DNA from: Euborellia annulipes
Lineage: Eukaryota > Arthropoda > Insecta > Dermaptera > Anisolabididae
DNA length: 64,000 nt
Assembly (NCBI GenBank): GCA_023213315.1
Contig: JAKCPI010009463.1
Span: 244,639-308,638 of the forward strand
Direction of reading: 5' to 3'
Shown: positions 1 to 11,594 of the stretch, piece after piece
Position numbering within the stretch: the stretch's first letter is position 1
Layout: every line of letters starts with the position of its first letter
Made by a program: the position numbers and the translations under genes
Notes under the pieces: generated by a model
The model's database searches: none
What the model was told of the DNA's origin: nothing
What the model saw: the letters and a program-made list of their open reading frames with translations, nothing else

Positions 1-129
1 GGGGGGTCCAGGGGGAGAAGCCCCCTGTCTAGATGCCAAGGCGGGCCCGAGCCAGCTGGAGGGGGGTCCAGGGGGGCAAGCCTCCCCCGGCTAGGCGCGA
101 AGCCCGCCGAAGGCGGGCGACGCGGCTAG
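1..129 (+). mobile_element. Helitron 3' end (left part outside window)
   Basis: The segment ends in CTAG (126-129), preceded by a GC-rich hairpin with stem GCCCGCC at 102-108, loop GAA and GGCGGGC at 112-118. This is the usual Helitron terminus: a hairpin about 10 bp before CTRR. Two imperfect copies of a G-rich unit (GGGGGGTCCAGGGGG) lie at 1-32 and 61-94. The same terminus with different arms closes the Helitron at 55934, so the two belong to one family. The body and 5' end lie left of the window. Confidence 0.8.
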
Positions 130-471
130 TAATAAATAAATTCATATTTTTTCTTTCAAAATACAATCGTTGCTCAATAATTTTTTTAAATAAAAGAAAT
201 GCTGGGATGACTGACCCAAAGAAAACAGATTCTTAATCAGATCACGAATCTAAAGACAATCTTTTCTAATTCTCATACCCTCAACTGTTAGCTCTATTTA
301 CGAAGAGCGGGGAACTTTTCCAACATCATTACATATTTTTTTTGTTCAGGATAATCCAAGGAAAAACTGGCAAGTATGAATATAAGAAAAAATAATAATA
401 AGGTATTCCGAAAAAAAAAAAAAAATTAGAATATTTTATTTTATTTGTCTAATGATTGCCTATATCTTTAG

Positions 472-582
472 GGCGGAGCCCGTGAGGCGATTCCCGACTT
501 CCCTGCGGTCGTCGACGACGATGAAGACGACGACGACGACGAGAGCGGTGACGACACCGCTGTTCGTAAACATAAGCTGTAG
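472..582 (+). CDS. Probable terminal exon of an unrecognised gene, acidic tail
   Basis: A splice acceptor (TATATCTTTAG, ending 471) is followed by a 36-codon open frame ending in TAG at 580-582. The frame has locally high GC and codes for a run of Asp/Glu (VVDDDEDDDDDESGDD) followed by the basic end AVRKHKL. An overlapping longer frame reads the same GAC repeats as Thr/Arg and looks like a shadow. The remainder of the gene would lie left of the window, with the Helitron at 1-129 in its last intron. A poly(A) signal AATAAA follows at 864-869. I do not recognise the protein. The acidic run could also be a simple repeat. Confidence 0.45.
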   Translation, partial: GGAREAIPDFPAVVDDDEDDDDDESGDDTAVRKHKL

Positions 583-863
583 ACTCAAAAGAAGAGTCGT
601 CACTCGTGACATCGGAACCCCTGTGTCACATGTATACTACCATACCTGCCACCAATGCAGCGGACTCCTGGTTCTCACCATTGAAACGAATATACCTCCG
701 CGTGTGATATGATAATACCACAAACATACGCAAAACAAACTCACACACACATACATTTATCAATCACCAATTATGTTGAACAATTATGTTTTTTTTTAAT
801 ATATATATAATTATATATTAATATACACGGTATCTAAAACGCCCTTGGGCTCTTTGAATTTTT

Positions 864-869
864 AATAAA
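864..869 (+). terminator. Possible poly(A) signal AATAAA
   Basis: AATAAA lies 282 bp after the stop codon of the candidate terminal exon at 472-582. In DNA this AT-rich the hexamer is common, so only its position supports it. Confidence 0.3.
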
Positions 870-1030
870 TTAATTACTACAATGCTCAATTTTGGATTTT
901 GGACAAAATAAAAATAAAAATTCCAACAATGGTTGGTATCATTTTAAAAGTTTTTTTTAAACATTTTTTTATTTTGCATTACAAAAATGTCTAACAAAAG
1001 AGGTTAAGTTTTTAATTATAGACTACATTT

Positions 1031-1690
1031 TGTTATTAATTATTTATTAAGAATATAAATACTGTACAACGTTTGGACTGCTTATTCTGCTGTCGTTTTC
1101 AAAGTGTACACTTGCTCCGACTCAAGTGAACTAACCTCCAAGCGACAGTTACGTGCATTTTATATAGCCCTCAACGGCGTCAGCGCTATCTACAGGCATT
1201 ACTATGAAAATAGAAAAACTTCAGCGCCATCTACTCCCATTCCCATGAAGTTAGACACAATCATCAAAGCAAGTGTATTATATTATTAACAATCATACTG
1301 AAAATGTTAATTAGATATTAAGGTTTGATTATTGTATTATAAATATTATTGGAATAATTTAATAATAATATCTTGTCCCATCTATGTTAAAAAATCTATT
1401 TCAAAAAATTTATAATAACAACATACTTTTTATGTAGGCCTCTAATGATTGTTATGATTGTGTCTAACTTCATTGGAATGAGTGTAGATGATGCTGAAGT
1501 TTGTGTCCAATTTCAAAGAAATGACTGTAGTTGGCTCTAACGTCGTTGTATATAAAATGCACGTAATGGTCCCTTAGAGGTTAGTTCGGAGTAAGTATAT
1601 ACTACTTGAAAACGATTACAGAATAAGCAGTCGAAACGTTGTACAGTATTTATATTCTTAATAAATAATTAATACAAAAGGTGGTCTATA
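1031..1690. mobile_element. Foldback element with GAAACGTT core in the arms
   Basis: Inverted arms of about 240 bp lie at 1031-1290 and 1440-1690, roughly 80% alike by eye, around a spacer of about 150 bp. Near the outer end of each arm sits the core GAAACGTTGTACAG (1633 on plus; mirrored around 1061-1076), followed outward by TTAATAAATAATTAAT. This is a diverged relative of the CTGANGATGG...CCGAAACGTC elements elsewhere in the window. There is no coding capacity. Confidence 0.6.
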
Positions 1691-1746
1691 ATTAAAAACT
1701 TCCAAAATAATAATAATACAAACTACAAAAGCTTTAATATACACAA

Positions 1747-1971
1747 GAGTTAAGGTCTGGTGCACATTGAGACGCATGCAATGCAGCTCAGTTTCTGTGA
1801 TCCATTCTTGGAATAATGAGACGCCGAGCTAGTGAATATAACAGAAACTGTGTGTCACTGGACGCCAAAACTGCTCTCCATAGTACTTGGACAACGGTGT
1901 TATACAGTTTTTTTCATGCAGATCTACTCTGCCATGCACTGCATGACACAACTCAATCTAAACCTTAACTC
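1747..1971. mobile_element. Short terminal-inverted-repeat element (MITE)
   Basis: The ends GAGTTAAGGTCTGG (1747) and CTAAACCTTAACTC (to 1971) are inverted copies, followed inward by related ATTGAG and GCATGCARTGC stretches. It is about 225 bp with no open frame. I could not find a clean target-site duplication, so the superfamily is open. Confidence 0.5.
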
Positions 1972-3048
1972 CGAAGTTTAACCAAATCAATTTACCATAT
2001 TTAATTTGAAATATGAAATGACAAATATTTATTTCGATAAATTGAATAACGAATCAGTGCACGCATTTCTTTAAGTAGTCATAAGAATGAGCTCAAAAAA
2101 GAAGCAAGAAAATAATAAATTATTTTGCTACAACATTAAGACTGCATAAATCTATCTTATTATATCATAATATAAATTATTAAAAATTCAAAGAGCACAA
2201 GACTTTTTACACACCTTGTATATAATAAACAAGTTACATAAGACTTTAATAAAAAAAAAAAATTAAAATAATTAAAAAAAAGCAAGCAAGCAATTTAATA
2301 TATCGCTTTATCTTTCTAAAATGTTGAGTGATATAAATATAAATATTATAAATATTATAAATATGGTGAGTGAACGTTCAAACGAGTGCTAGTGATAATA
2401 TAATGATGAAAATGATGCTGATAATGATGATGAGACATTTTTACGAGTGTAAGAGAGAGTAAATTTTGTCTGCATGTGCGTGTGGTTTGCACTAGAGAGC
2501 ACTTTTATCCAATTTTTGTCTTGATTTTTTTTTTAGATTATTAAAAAAAAAAAAGAAAATAAAAAAAAACGCCATGTTGATTGCTCAAAACAAAAAATCT
2601 TTATTTTTTTTTATTTGGGACGAATTAAAAAAAAATACTGTGAAAATTTTAGGCCTAATTACTAGCTTTTCACGTGCAATATCGTCTATTTTTTTCTTTT
2701 TTTTTTTATTGGATAAAAAATCCATATTCTTTATAATTTAAAAAAAAAACAGCTGATTTCAAAATCGTAGAAGATTTTTGAAAATTAGATTGATGATGTA
2801 TACTACTCGTTACACAGCGCCTTAATCCTTTCCTTAATTCAAAATAGAATATATATATATATTAATATTAAAAAAATAGGGTTGCGATCTAAAAAAAAAA
2901 TTTTCCAAGCTCAATGGATTTTTGTATACTACGAATTTTGGCCCGTCTTTGATTTTAAAAAAAATAAGGCCTAGAAATACATATATATACGAACATATAA
3001 AGCAAAGATATACGAACGAAATTTTCGGGCTGTAATTTGAATGTGATG

Positions 3049-3082
<34 letters not shown>

Positions 3083-4610
3083 AAAACATTGATGAATATA
3101 ATTTATTTTTATATCCATCGTTGTTTTTATTTAGTTCTCAAATAAACCATTTTGTGCTGTTGTACATAAAATGGTTTGATTTTTGGCATAAAATAAACAA
3201 TTGACCAAACATTAGTATACGTAAATCAAAACAAAAAAAAAAATGGGACGGGTGTTATTTGAAATTTTTATTAGTCTTACGTATATTATATATGTATATT
3301 GTTCACTTTGCTAAGGCTAATCTTTTAAAATGCCTTAACAATATGAATGTAACTATCGTTTGGGCAATATAATCGGTCCGCGCCATTGTTGCGCTCTAAA
3401 TAGTCAATATTTTCAACAATGAAGATTTTGGAACTCAGCCCTAGAAACAAATGTATACGATTTTTCAAAAAATATATATATATATTATATAATACACCTC
3501 AAACTATGTTACTATTAAAATCAATATTATAAATATGTATATATAATAAATATATATATATTATAGACAAATATATATATATATATATTTAGGGACGAAT
3601 TTTTTATTGTAAAGGCGTTTTTTCCTCGAAAAAAATCTGATCAAATTATTATTATATGGATGTAATATAAAAAATAAATCTAGATTCAAAATCATTTGAT
3701 TCGTCTCTTCTTAGATGTATTTAAAAATAATAATAATAACCATTATTTTTTTAATATAAAATTTTTTCTCTTTATTTTCTTGTGAATCAGTGGTGTATAT
3801 CTGAAGAAAAATAATAATTATATAGAAAAGCCTTCCATTTGTCAGGTACCCCACTGACTATTAAAATATTGAACATTTAATTTAATTTAATTTTTTAATT
3901 GTCCCAGAATTCATTCCATTTTTACATCTTAAACTATTTCGAATCATGTTATAAAATCAATGCTATAAAAATTTCAATGGTTTATCTCTAAAAGCAACAA
4001 AATTTGTAAAAAAATAAGAGAGTATGAAATGAATATAATAAATATGCAATTTGGAAAAATAGATTTAAAACAAAATTTTTTACTTTTTCATTCATTCGTT
4101 GTTTAAGGCGCATCAGGAGGATTGCTATTCTCATGTTTTTGTCGATAAGATGGCGTTAGCGGTCTTAAAAATTTAGCCAAAAATTCCAACTATTACGAAA
4201 ATTTTGCAACAGATGGCAGGATGGTAGGGATATATTTAATCTCATGTATTTGTTTAATTTTCCTTGATCTTTTAATAATAAAGAGTTTATAAATATCATT
4301 ATATATTATATATCATTTGTAACAGCATAAAAATATAAGTTTATAAGTGATCTGATAATGCCGTTGTTAGACTAACCTGCCATCTTTTGCAAGAGTGCTA
4401 AACTATTTGGCCGTTAATTTTTAATACAAAATTTATTTTTGACTTGGTAATCACTTTATTATAGGTGGGATATTAATGAATCGAATTTAAATAAAAAGCA
4501 TTCTATTATGTAAAATGCTCACTAATTTAACACATTTTAAAAAAACCTCATAAAAAATACTTTAAAATGCCTCAGTAGTTTCGGATTTAAGATTCAATGT
4601 GCCTCCTGAT
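1972..4610. other. Gene-free AT-rich stretch
   Basis: I see no gene here. The stretch holds homopolymer A/T runs (for example poly-A at 3052-3080), ATATAT microsatellites (2850-2865, 3470-3590) and scattered low-complexity sequence. A short inverted pair (GATGGCAGG near 4212, CCTGCCATC near 4376) suggests a degraded small transposon. Confidence 0.6.
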
Positions 4611-4850
4611 CAGGGCTAGACTGGAAATCCATTTAGGCCCGGGAAATATCGGTGGCGTATGCCCACAATATTAAATTACAAAACAAAAAAATAAAAAAAG
4701 TTACACAAGTACAATGGTAATCTATTATAAACATTTATTAAAATAATAAAGATTTTTTTTTTTTTGAATAATTTCAACAAAATTAAGAACATAGTGAAGT
4801 AAAACTTCACCAGGATATTCCCGGTATCCCGGTGGGCCAGTTCAGCACTG
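4611..4850. mobile_element. hAT-type MITE with 8-bp TSD CTCCTGAT
   Basis: Ends CAGGGCTAGACTGG and CCAGTTCAGCACTG are inverted copies. The 8 bp on both sides are identical (CTCCTGAT at 4603-4610 and 4851-4858), the hAT target-site length. Subterminal GGCCCGGGAAATAT and its counterpart ATATTCCCGG extend the inverted repeat. At 240 bp it is non-autonomous. Confidence 0.85.
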
Positions 4851-5884
4851 CTCCTGATTCGTTTTTTCTTATTTTTACAAAAAGGACAAAAAAGCTGGCG
4901 TGCAAAGGTGTTACTAATTTTACACTTTTTGTACAAGACATAATAAATTAGAAGGCGAAACGCCTTTTGGCCAAGAAATCAACGATATATTTAAATAATA
5001 AATCAAACTCTTGTTATTTTTATAGCAGTGATTTTAAAAAGAAAAATAAAAACAAATTTGTCATGATAAAAAAAAACTAAAAAATTCATTTTATAAAAAT
5101 GTACGGGTAAAAAAATCAAAAATTGTCTTTTTTACCAGTACTAAAAAAAAAGTTTTTATCCTCTCATATTAAAATAAAAGAACATTTTTAATATCTAATG
5201 TAATAAGAAGAAAAAAGATTTTTCCAAACAGTTTCTTTTTAAAATAATGGCGGTAAAAAAAAATAGTTTTTAGAAATATAAAAATGTATATGTACAGAAT
5301 TAAAAAAAAAAAAAAAAAAAAAAAACAATACGAAAACAAAGAAGAAAATATTTATTATTTCTCCCACGATATTTTGCACCGCGAAAATGATTGTAGAATT
5401 GTCTCTTTTTTATACTTCTCTTCTTGCCGTACTGCTAAAGAAAAATCAAGTTTTGTTCGTTATTGTTATATATTACAAAAAAAAATGAGCATAATTTTTA
5501 CATAATATTTATTATTAAAAATAAAAAAAATATATATAAAAAAAAAAACTATTTTGATCAATCTCTCCTTGAAATATGCAGAAAACTGCATGTCACAGTA
5601 TACGTTATTTATTATTATATATATATATAGAAAATTATAATAAAAAAAAAGTCCAGAGGTATACCTAACAAGTGTCTTGATTCGTTTTTTTTCATATTCT
5701 TATGGATAATATATAGACTGACTCACACGCGCGTATTTTCCTTGGGCTATCTAGTAAAATACGAAGAAAGTATACATACATTTCTATTATACAACGTGGA
5801 GCAATCTCTTGTATTGCAAAGCATTTAATATACAGAGTGTGATGATCTTTGTTAATTATTTTAGGAAAAGAAAAAAAAGAAAAA

Positions 5885-5924
5885 ATGATGAAATTATTAA
5901 TTACTTTACTCCTTATATCTTCAT
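5885..5924 (+). CDS. Possible first coding exon with signal peptide
   Basis: ATG ATG AAA opens a frame coding MMKLLITLLLISS, which has the charge and hydrophobicity of a signal peptide core, and runs straight into a good splice donor (TCAT|GTAAGT at 5924/5925). No matching downstream exon was found before the repeats and LINE that follow, and an AT-rich region yields hydrophobic frames by chance. Confidence 0.2.
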
Positions 5925-6059
5925 GTAAGTTATTCTATTGGCATCTCTCTGTATGTATTGTAAAATATTGCAGTTTTAAAAATAAAATAATTGATGTTAA
6001 TTGTTTAAGTATTATTTATCCTTATTCATTTTTTATTTTTACTTTCTCTTACCTATATA

Positions 6060-6550
6060 CAGAGCCTCAGACAGACTTGACGGGCCCCGGGGATACTTAA
6101 TAATATGGACTCCCCCCACCCCTTCGGTAATTGAAAGTTGTGTTCTGTGCTTGTCAAACAAGATTTTTTCTGTCGACATATATTTAGTTTCTTACAATAC
6201 GGTTCATTTGAATTCAAGATGTAATAAAATTTATAAACGATGGGAAAATATGTATATTGTTACTATGGCAACCATTTTCCCTATCTTTCCTATAAAGTAC
6301 AAGAGTAAGGTGTGCTTCAAAAGATTTCAATGGCAAAATGAGTATATACATTTTAAAGAGCATCTAAAAAATAATTTATTTATGAATTTCGTTGGAGCAA
6401 ATTTTGAGAAAATCGAAAAAAAAACTGAAAATTCACATCAGCAAAGTACAAGTACTTTTTGGCCGATTTTGATCAAAAGCTTATTTTCATGCCCTAGGTG
6501 GATGTCTAACTTAAATATAAAATTTCAACCTCCTAGCTCAATTCCTTAAT
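6060..6550 (-). repeat. Composite interspersed repeat fragments
   Basis: The left edge (CAGACAGACTTGACGGGCCC, near 6068) matches inverted sequence near 37650, a hAT-like end. The rest (about 6180-6550) is one copy of a family also seen at 20160-20440, 32690-32890, 33655-33720 and 38640-38890, recognised by ACATTTTAAAGAGCATCTAA, AAGTACTAGTACTTTTTGGC-like and TTAAATATAAAATTTCAACC stretches. Related text occurs inside the Helitron near 54880. A 182-codon open frame here is repeat read-through. Confidence 0.55.
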
Positions 6551-6852
6551 TCTTTAAATTAAGACTCAGCCTTTGCGAAAAATGTCAAAATAGATGGCGT
6601 TGGGGTCTCTAATTCAAGTTAGCCCATAGTCCCATTTCCGAAGATTTTCGCGTACCCGATTTTGATTGGTTTAATGCTCCTGGAGTTTCCCTCCCACCAC
6701 TTGCCCATTGAAAAGCAATGTTTTTATTTGTGTGCTATTCATTTTTTGGCATTTATTTAATTTACTTTGCATATATAAAGTTTTACACCCTTATTTATGT
6801 TATTGACTTATTATTTGAACAATATAACAATGAGAGTTTAGCGAATTTATTA

Positions 6853-9150
6853 TGTAATTTATTTATTTATTTATTTATTTATTTCCAAGAAAAATGGGCT
6901 ATCCAACAGGAGTAAACTCCCAATTAGTGAATAGCACTACAAATATATATTTTAATTAATAATAAGAGTAGTTAAGAAATATAACGTAATTGAGTCTCAT
7001 TGCTCATACAAAAATAAAAATTGAAAAAATATACATAGAATTTAAAATAACAAAAAAAATAAAAAAATAGTTAAAAATAATAATATTGAAGCCATAGATT
7101 AAACATTATCATATGATGTAAATATATTATATAATTTTATGAAAATAATTATTGAGATGTTTTAAAACCTCAAGAGAAAAGAACTCTCTTCAATCCCCTC
7201 TTACAGACATCCAATGAGCAACAGAAAATGTCCGGAAGATCTTGAAGGAATAAATCATTATAGACTATACAAAGACGATTTAGAGGGGAAAAATACGATG
7301 CATTCGTTTTACACTGCCATAAAGTAAAAAGCTCATTACTTCTTGTTGTTCTGCCAGGCACCCGAAAACCCAACCGTTCTAACGTTGCAGGGGCATCTAT
7401 GTGATTATTTAATATTTTATATAGATAGACAATATCAAAATAAGTTCTCCGTTTTTCAAGAGAAGGTAGAGTCAAAGAAATATTCTGAAATTTTTTATTA
7501 ATAAAATATAAAAACCTTCTCTGAATTGTCTCGATTCTATTTATATAAACTTGATAATGTGGTGACCAACATACAGATGCAAATTCCAGGCGAGAACGAA
7601 CAAGAGAACAGTATAAGTTAATAAAAGTAGATACGGAGGAAAAACGATGACTGATTCTTAAAACAAAACCCAGCATTTTAAATGCTTTTTTTACAATTAT
7701 GTCTATATGGACATCAAAGATGAGCTTTGTATCCAACATTACTCCAAGATCCTTAACAGTATTTACTCTAGCGAGTTCGTGATTATTAATACTATATTTA
7801 AAAACGATAATATTTCTATTTCTTGTTAATGTAATTTGAGTACATTTATTGATATTCAAAAATAGACCATTATCGTTTGCATAATTACTAAATCTATTTA
7901 TATCATTTTGAAGTAGATAACAATCATTTTTATTTTTTATAGTTGAATAGATCTTTAAATCATCAGCATACATTAAGATTTTTGCTGCATGAAAACACTG
8001 AGTTATATCGTTGATAAATATAATGAATAGTAAAGGACCAAGGTGCGAACCCTGTGGAACGCCTGAAATCACCGGGAGAGATCTAGAGCGAAAGCCATTT
8101 ACCAAGACACATTGCGATCTATTAGATAGGTACGACTCAAACCATCCAAGCAAGGATCCATGAATTCCCATTAAATTTAATTTATTTATCAATAATTTAT
8201 GATTAATTTTATCAAAGGCTTTACTAAAATCTGTATAGATTGAGTCAACCTGATATCGATCCTCCATCGATTTCCATATATCATCCGTATACTGCACAAG
8301 ATTCGACTCAGCGGATCTCCCGGGAACAAAACCATGTTGCTCAATAGATAAAACATTCTTAATAGAATTGAAAAGAGTTTTATAAACGATTTTTTCCAAT
8401 ATTTTTTCAAAAACACATAATTTTGAGATAGGTCTATAATTTTCAACAATATTCTTTTGACCATTTTTGTGAATTGGAATCACTAAAGCCCTCTTCCATT
8501 GTGAGGGGCACAAACCATCAGACAAGGATTTATTATAAATTAAAGAAAGCGGATATGAAAGAGATGAAACACATCTTTTAACAAAAATACTCGGCAAGCC
8601 ATCATCACCTGCACCAACATTGTCTTTCATATTCATAATTATTTTACTCACTTCTGACTCAGATGTAGAGATACTAGCTAAACTAATGTTATTGTAATTT
8701 TGACAAGTTTGGTTATCAAATTTAATAAAATTAGAAGAGCAGTACACAGAATGAAAATATTCAGCAAACATATTAGAGATGTCATCTCCACTAGAGGAAG
8801 TGACACCGTTGTATTGTAAACAAGAGGGTATACTGTTCTTCTTGAAAGAAGATACATAACTCCAAAATTTTTTTATATTATGGGGAATTAATTGTTCAAT
8901 TTGCTTAATATACTGATAGTAGCATTGTTGAGTCAGGATTTTAACTTGTTTTCTAAGAGTTGAAAATTCTTTATAGTAAGTAACATTTTTAGATTTTTTA
9001 TACAATAAATGGGCTCTGGACTTTTTTTTTATTAACTTTATTAATTCATAAGAGTACCAATTGGGATATGATCTCTTATTAATTTTATAATGAGGTACAT
9101 AAAGATTTATATAAGAAGTAAAAAAATAAGTAAGATGTGACATAACCTCG
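6853..9150 (-). mobile_element. 5'-truncated non-LTR retrotransposon (jockey/CR1/I group)
   Basis: On the minus strand the element has a reverse transcriptase ORF (9143-7170), a 3' UTR of about 300 bp, and a tail of (AAATA)n repeats at about 6853-6890, typical of LINEs that end in short tandem repeats rather than pure poly(A). The apurinic endonuclease region normally found upstream is missing, and a stop lies five codons upstream of the first ATG, so the copy is truncated at its 5' end. It lies outside the host genes. Confidence 0.85.
7170..9143 (-). CDS. LINE reverse transcriptase, endonuclease domain missing
   Basis: This 657-residue ORF has no internal stop. Roughly the first 175 residues are the linker before the polymerase. 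Visible RT motifs in order: WKRALVIPIHK and ENYRPIS, HGFVPGRSAESNL, the catalytic TDFSKAFDKINH block, SGVPQGSHLGPLLFIIFIND, and the catalytic box YADDLKIY. Thumb and C-terminal regions follow, with a family-typical tail ending in CKRGLKRVLFS. The protein would copy element RNA at a nicked genomic target. Without the endonuclease this copy cannot be autonomous. The intact frame suggests a fairly recent insertion. It is jockey/CR1-like; the exact clade is not settled here. Confidence 0.9.
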   Translation of the reverse strand: MSHLTYFFTSYINLYVPHYKINKRSYPNWYSYELIKLIKKKSRAHLLYKKSKNVTYYKEFSTLRKQVKILTQQCYYQYIKQIEQLIPHNIKKFWSYVSSFKKNSIPSCLQYNGVTSSSGDDISNMFAEYFHSVYCSSNFIKFDNQTCQNYNNISLASISTSESEVSKIIMNMKDNVGAGDDGLPSIFVKRCVSSLSYPLSLIYNKSLSDGLCPSQWKRALVIPIHKNGQKNIVENYRPISKLCVFEKILEKIVYKTLFNSIKNVLSIEQHGFVPGRSAESNLVQYTDDIWKSMEDRYQVDSIYTDFSKAFDKINHKLLINKLNLMGIHGSLLGWFESYLSNRSQCVLVNGFRSRSLPVISGVPQGSHLGPLLFIIFINDITQCFHAAKILMYADDLKIYSTIKNKNDCYLLQNDINRFSNYANDNGLFLNINKCTQITLTRNRNIIVFKYSINNHELARVNTVKDLGVMLDTKLIFDVHIDIIVKKAFKMLGFVLRISHRFSSVSTFINLYCSLVRSRLEFASVCWSPHYQVYINRIETIQRRFLYFINKKFQNISLTLPSLEKRRTYFDIVYLYKILNNHIDAPATLERLGFRVPGRTTRSNELFTLWQCKTNASYFSPLNRLCIVYNDLFLQDLPDIFCCSLDVCKRGLKRVLFS

Positions 9151-9490
9151 AACTGTCATTTCATTCGCAAGTATTTTGACTTTGACTTTTTTATTTAATT
9201 GAAGCTAATTGGCATTTATTAAATTAAACTTTTATTATATTAGGTCTCTTAAAGGGAATCAAACATAAGAAAATTAATTTTAAGTTGTAAAATGTCCGAA
9301 AAGTGAAATCTGACAAATCACAATTCATTACTATTCCAATGCACAAGATATCTAAAGAAATATTTATTTACATTTCAGGAGCTACTTTAATGTATGAGGG
9401 ATAAATGAGGAAAAATATATAAATTGAAACCTTTTTGTGACAAATAAAGAATGAAAATTTAAAATTAAACCAAAAATGATAATTAAATAA

Positions 9491-10222
9491 CGAATGAACA
9501 TTTAATAGAGTCAAAGAGATCAAATTTACAATAGGAAATGTTATTGAAAAAGGAGTTTTACCTTTTGTTATTGCGTTAGATTTATGGCAGTCAAATTGGA
9601 ATAATTACCAGAAAAGAAGTTTTATTATTTTAAAAGAAAATAATTATGGTTTTGGAAAAAATTATGACTTTTGGTAGCAATGGAAGATTCAATCAAAAGT
9701 GTTGAGACAATAGAGATAAAGAGAGGAGATAATAAAGAGAAAGGTCAATGAATGGGAGTCTAGGAGGTGAAAAATTTACCTCTCCTTTTTTTTAATCAAC
9801 GGGAACGATTAATAAATGATAACAATTAATATTAAAAAAAAAACTTCTATTTGGATACTAGTATTCATAAGCAATAAAAAATACTCTTTGAATATTTAAT
9901 AGAGTCAAAGAGATCAATACAACAATTGGAAATATTATTAAAAAACCAGATGCATCTCTTGTGATTGGTTTAAATTTATAGTAGCCAAATTGTAATAAAG
10001 ACGAGAAAAGAAGAAAGGTACAAAGTTTAATATTGTTAAAAGAACATAATTAAGGTTTTGAAAAAATGATGTCTTTTGGGAGAAAGAAGATTCAATCAAA
10101 TGTGTTATTAGGACAATAGGCAAAAAAATAATGGGAGTCTGGGAGGGGAAAAATTAACTCCCCTTTTCTTAAATTAACAATTTTGGAAACGATTAATAAA
10201 TGATTACAATTAATCCTTTTCA
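9491..10222. repeat. Diverged tandem duplication, about 330 bp, two copies
   Basis: Copy 1 (about 9491-9828) and copy 2 (about 9891-10222) share, in the same order, AATAGAGTCAAAGAGATCAA, AATGGGAGTCT and AACGATTAATAAATGAT, with a period of about 400 bp. Differences are scattered, so the duplication is old. No coding frame is shared. Possible shadows of other frames were ignored. Confidence 0.7.
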
Positions 10223-10443
10223 TTAAAATATTTTTGAGAATTAGACTTATATTTGTTAAGCTATATTAATATCAACTATATATAAAAAAGGGAGTGGGAT
10301 GGGTTGGAAATTTCAATTAAATATTTAAAAAAATTATATATCAATACAATTTTGTAATATATAAAGGTTCGGGAAATTAGTTTTTTGTATTAATATGTAA
10401 ATAGAAAAAAAAATAATTAGGAAAGCAAGATGGCGTAGGGTAC

Positions 10444-10524
10444 CTGGATTTGGATGCAAGCTGGCGTTTTGAAGGGATCCTTGGATGGAGTTAATGAAGG
10501 AGAGTTGAGATGGTTGGTTGACAT
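10444..10524 (-). CDS. Possible first coding exon, unrecognised protein
   Basis: Immediately downstream (minus strand) of a promoter-like island, ATG at 10524 with G at -3 opens 27 codons, MSTNHLNSPSLTPSKDPFKT and onwards, reaching a splice donor CAG|GTACCC at 10444/10443 in phase 0. The peptide is Ser/Thr/Pro-rich with TP sites, like a disordered N terminus. A second open minus-strand frame covers the same DNA, so the frame is not certain. I found no further exons; they could lie below 9.5 kb among repeats. Confidence 0.3.
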
Positions 10525-10599
10525 CACTCAGGCTGTGAAGAGTGTTCAGATAAATGTTCAAACATGAGGAAAGTGTGTAACACAATCAAAGGTAGCTTC

Positions 10600-10900
10600 T
10601 TTTGTTGGATCAAACAAGCACGAATTTAATATTTAACACTTGCCATCATTAAGGCGACTGATGTGATATCGTCAAGCAAAGAGAGAGACTTGATGCTCAC
10701 ATCCGTCTAAAGAAGCGCTCTGATTGGTGGGCGGTTTCACTAGCGGCCAATCACAAAAGGCTTATCAAATACACGTGCCAGTTAAACAATAGACTTGCAT
10801 GCAAATGTGTCCTCATAATCAAGAAACACTCAGGTTTTCAATGGCATGGCACTGGCGCAAGACTTACATTTGACGTCATAATCTAAGCCATCACACCAGA
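10600..10900 (-). promoter_or_regulatory. Promoter-like island: CRE, CCAAT boxes, E-box, octamer-like site
   Basis: Within 160 bp are ATTGG (10723-10727, an inverted CCAAT) beside GGCGG, CCAAT (10747-10751), CACGTG (10772-10777), ATGCAAAT (10799-10806) and the full palindrome TGACGTCA (10871-10878). Base composition is much less AT-rich than the surroundings and no transposon ends were seen, apart from a short MITE-like end near 10888. Clusters like this are typical of constitutive animal promoters. The strand is inferred from the candidate exon at 10524-10444. Confidence 0.45.
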
Positions 10901-11018
10901 TTTTTATAAAATTACTCTCCTCGGCTTGAGTCATGTAAAATTATCATTTATAGATTCCAAGTCAGCTTTTTTCGTTAATTATTTTTCCACAGCTTTGAAA
11001 AAGTGTTCCGACTCATAG

Positions 11019-11310
11019 AAGTTCAAGAAAATGATTTCTTTTTTAATTATAATTTTAAGATTTGAGCTTAAAGGGCCCGGGCACGGGTCCGGGTCCTCTC
11101 AGGAAAAAAATTTAAGAAAATGATTTTTTTAATTATTATTTTAAGAATTGAGCTTAAATGGGCCGGGCCTCATCAGGAAAAAATTTCAAGAAAATAATTT
11201 TTTTTTTTTAATTGAAATTTTAATCATGAAAATTATTTTTTTATTATAATTTTAAGGTTGGAGCCCAAATGGCCCTGGCACCCTCGGAGGGCCCGGGCCC
11301 CGGGTATATT
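11019..11310. repeat. Three-unit imperfect tandem repeat, about 75-110 bp unit
   Basis: Each unit has an AT-rich part (CAAGAAAATGATTT, TTTTAAG) followed by TTGAGCTTAAA-like text and a GC block (GGGCCCGGG type) ending near TCAGGAAAAAA. Units start near 11019, 11105 and 11180. The GC blocks resemble the ends of hAT elements rich in GGGCCCGG, so this may be a locally amplified transposon end. Confidence 0.55.
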
Positions 11311-11594
11311 CGGCCCTGCCTATATATGAAGTATATAGAGAAAGAATATTGGGATCATGTAAAATGTTCGATGTCGAGATTCGGCCAAAAAGTGCTAGTA
11401 CTTTGCTGAGGTACTTTTTCAATTTTTTTTTTAATTTCTCAAAATCGTCTCTCTTTAATTAAAATTTTTTTGGTAAATAGAATCTAATTATTTAAAGGAA
11501 TTCAATTCTAAATGAATAATACGAGAGCTTTTTTTTTCAACCTTGGATCATAAAATAAAGATTAGTATGAATTGCAAAATTCTTTCATTACCAG

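Noticed and set aside
452..712. 86-codon frame rich in Thr and Arg
   Set aside because: It reads the GAC/GAT run out of frame with the splice-supported acidic exon at 472-582 and carries on past that exon's stop.
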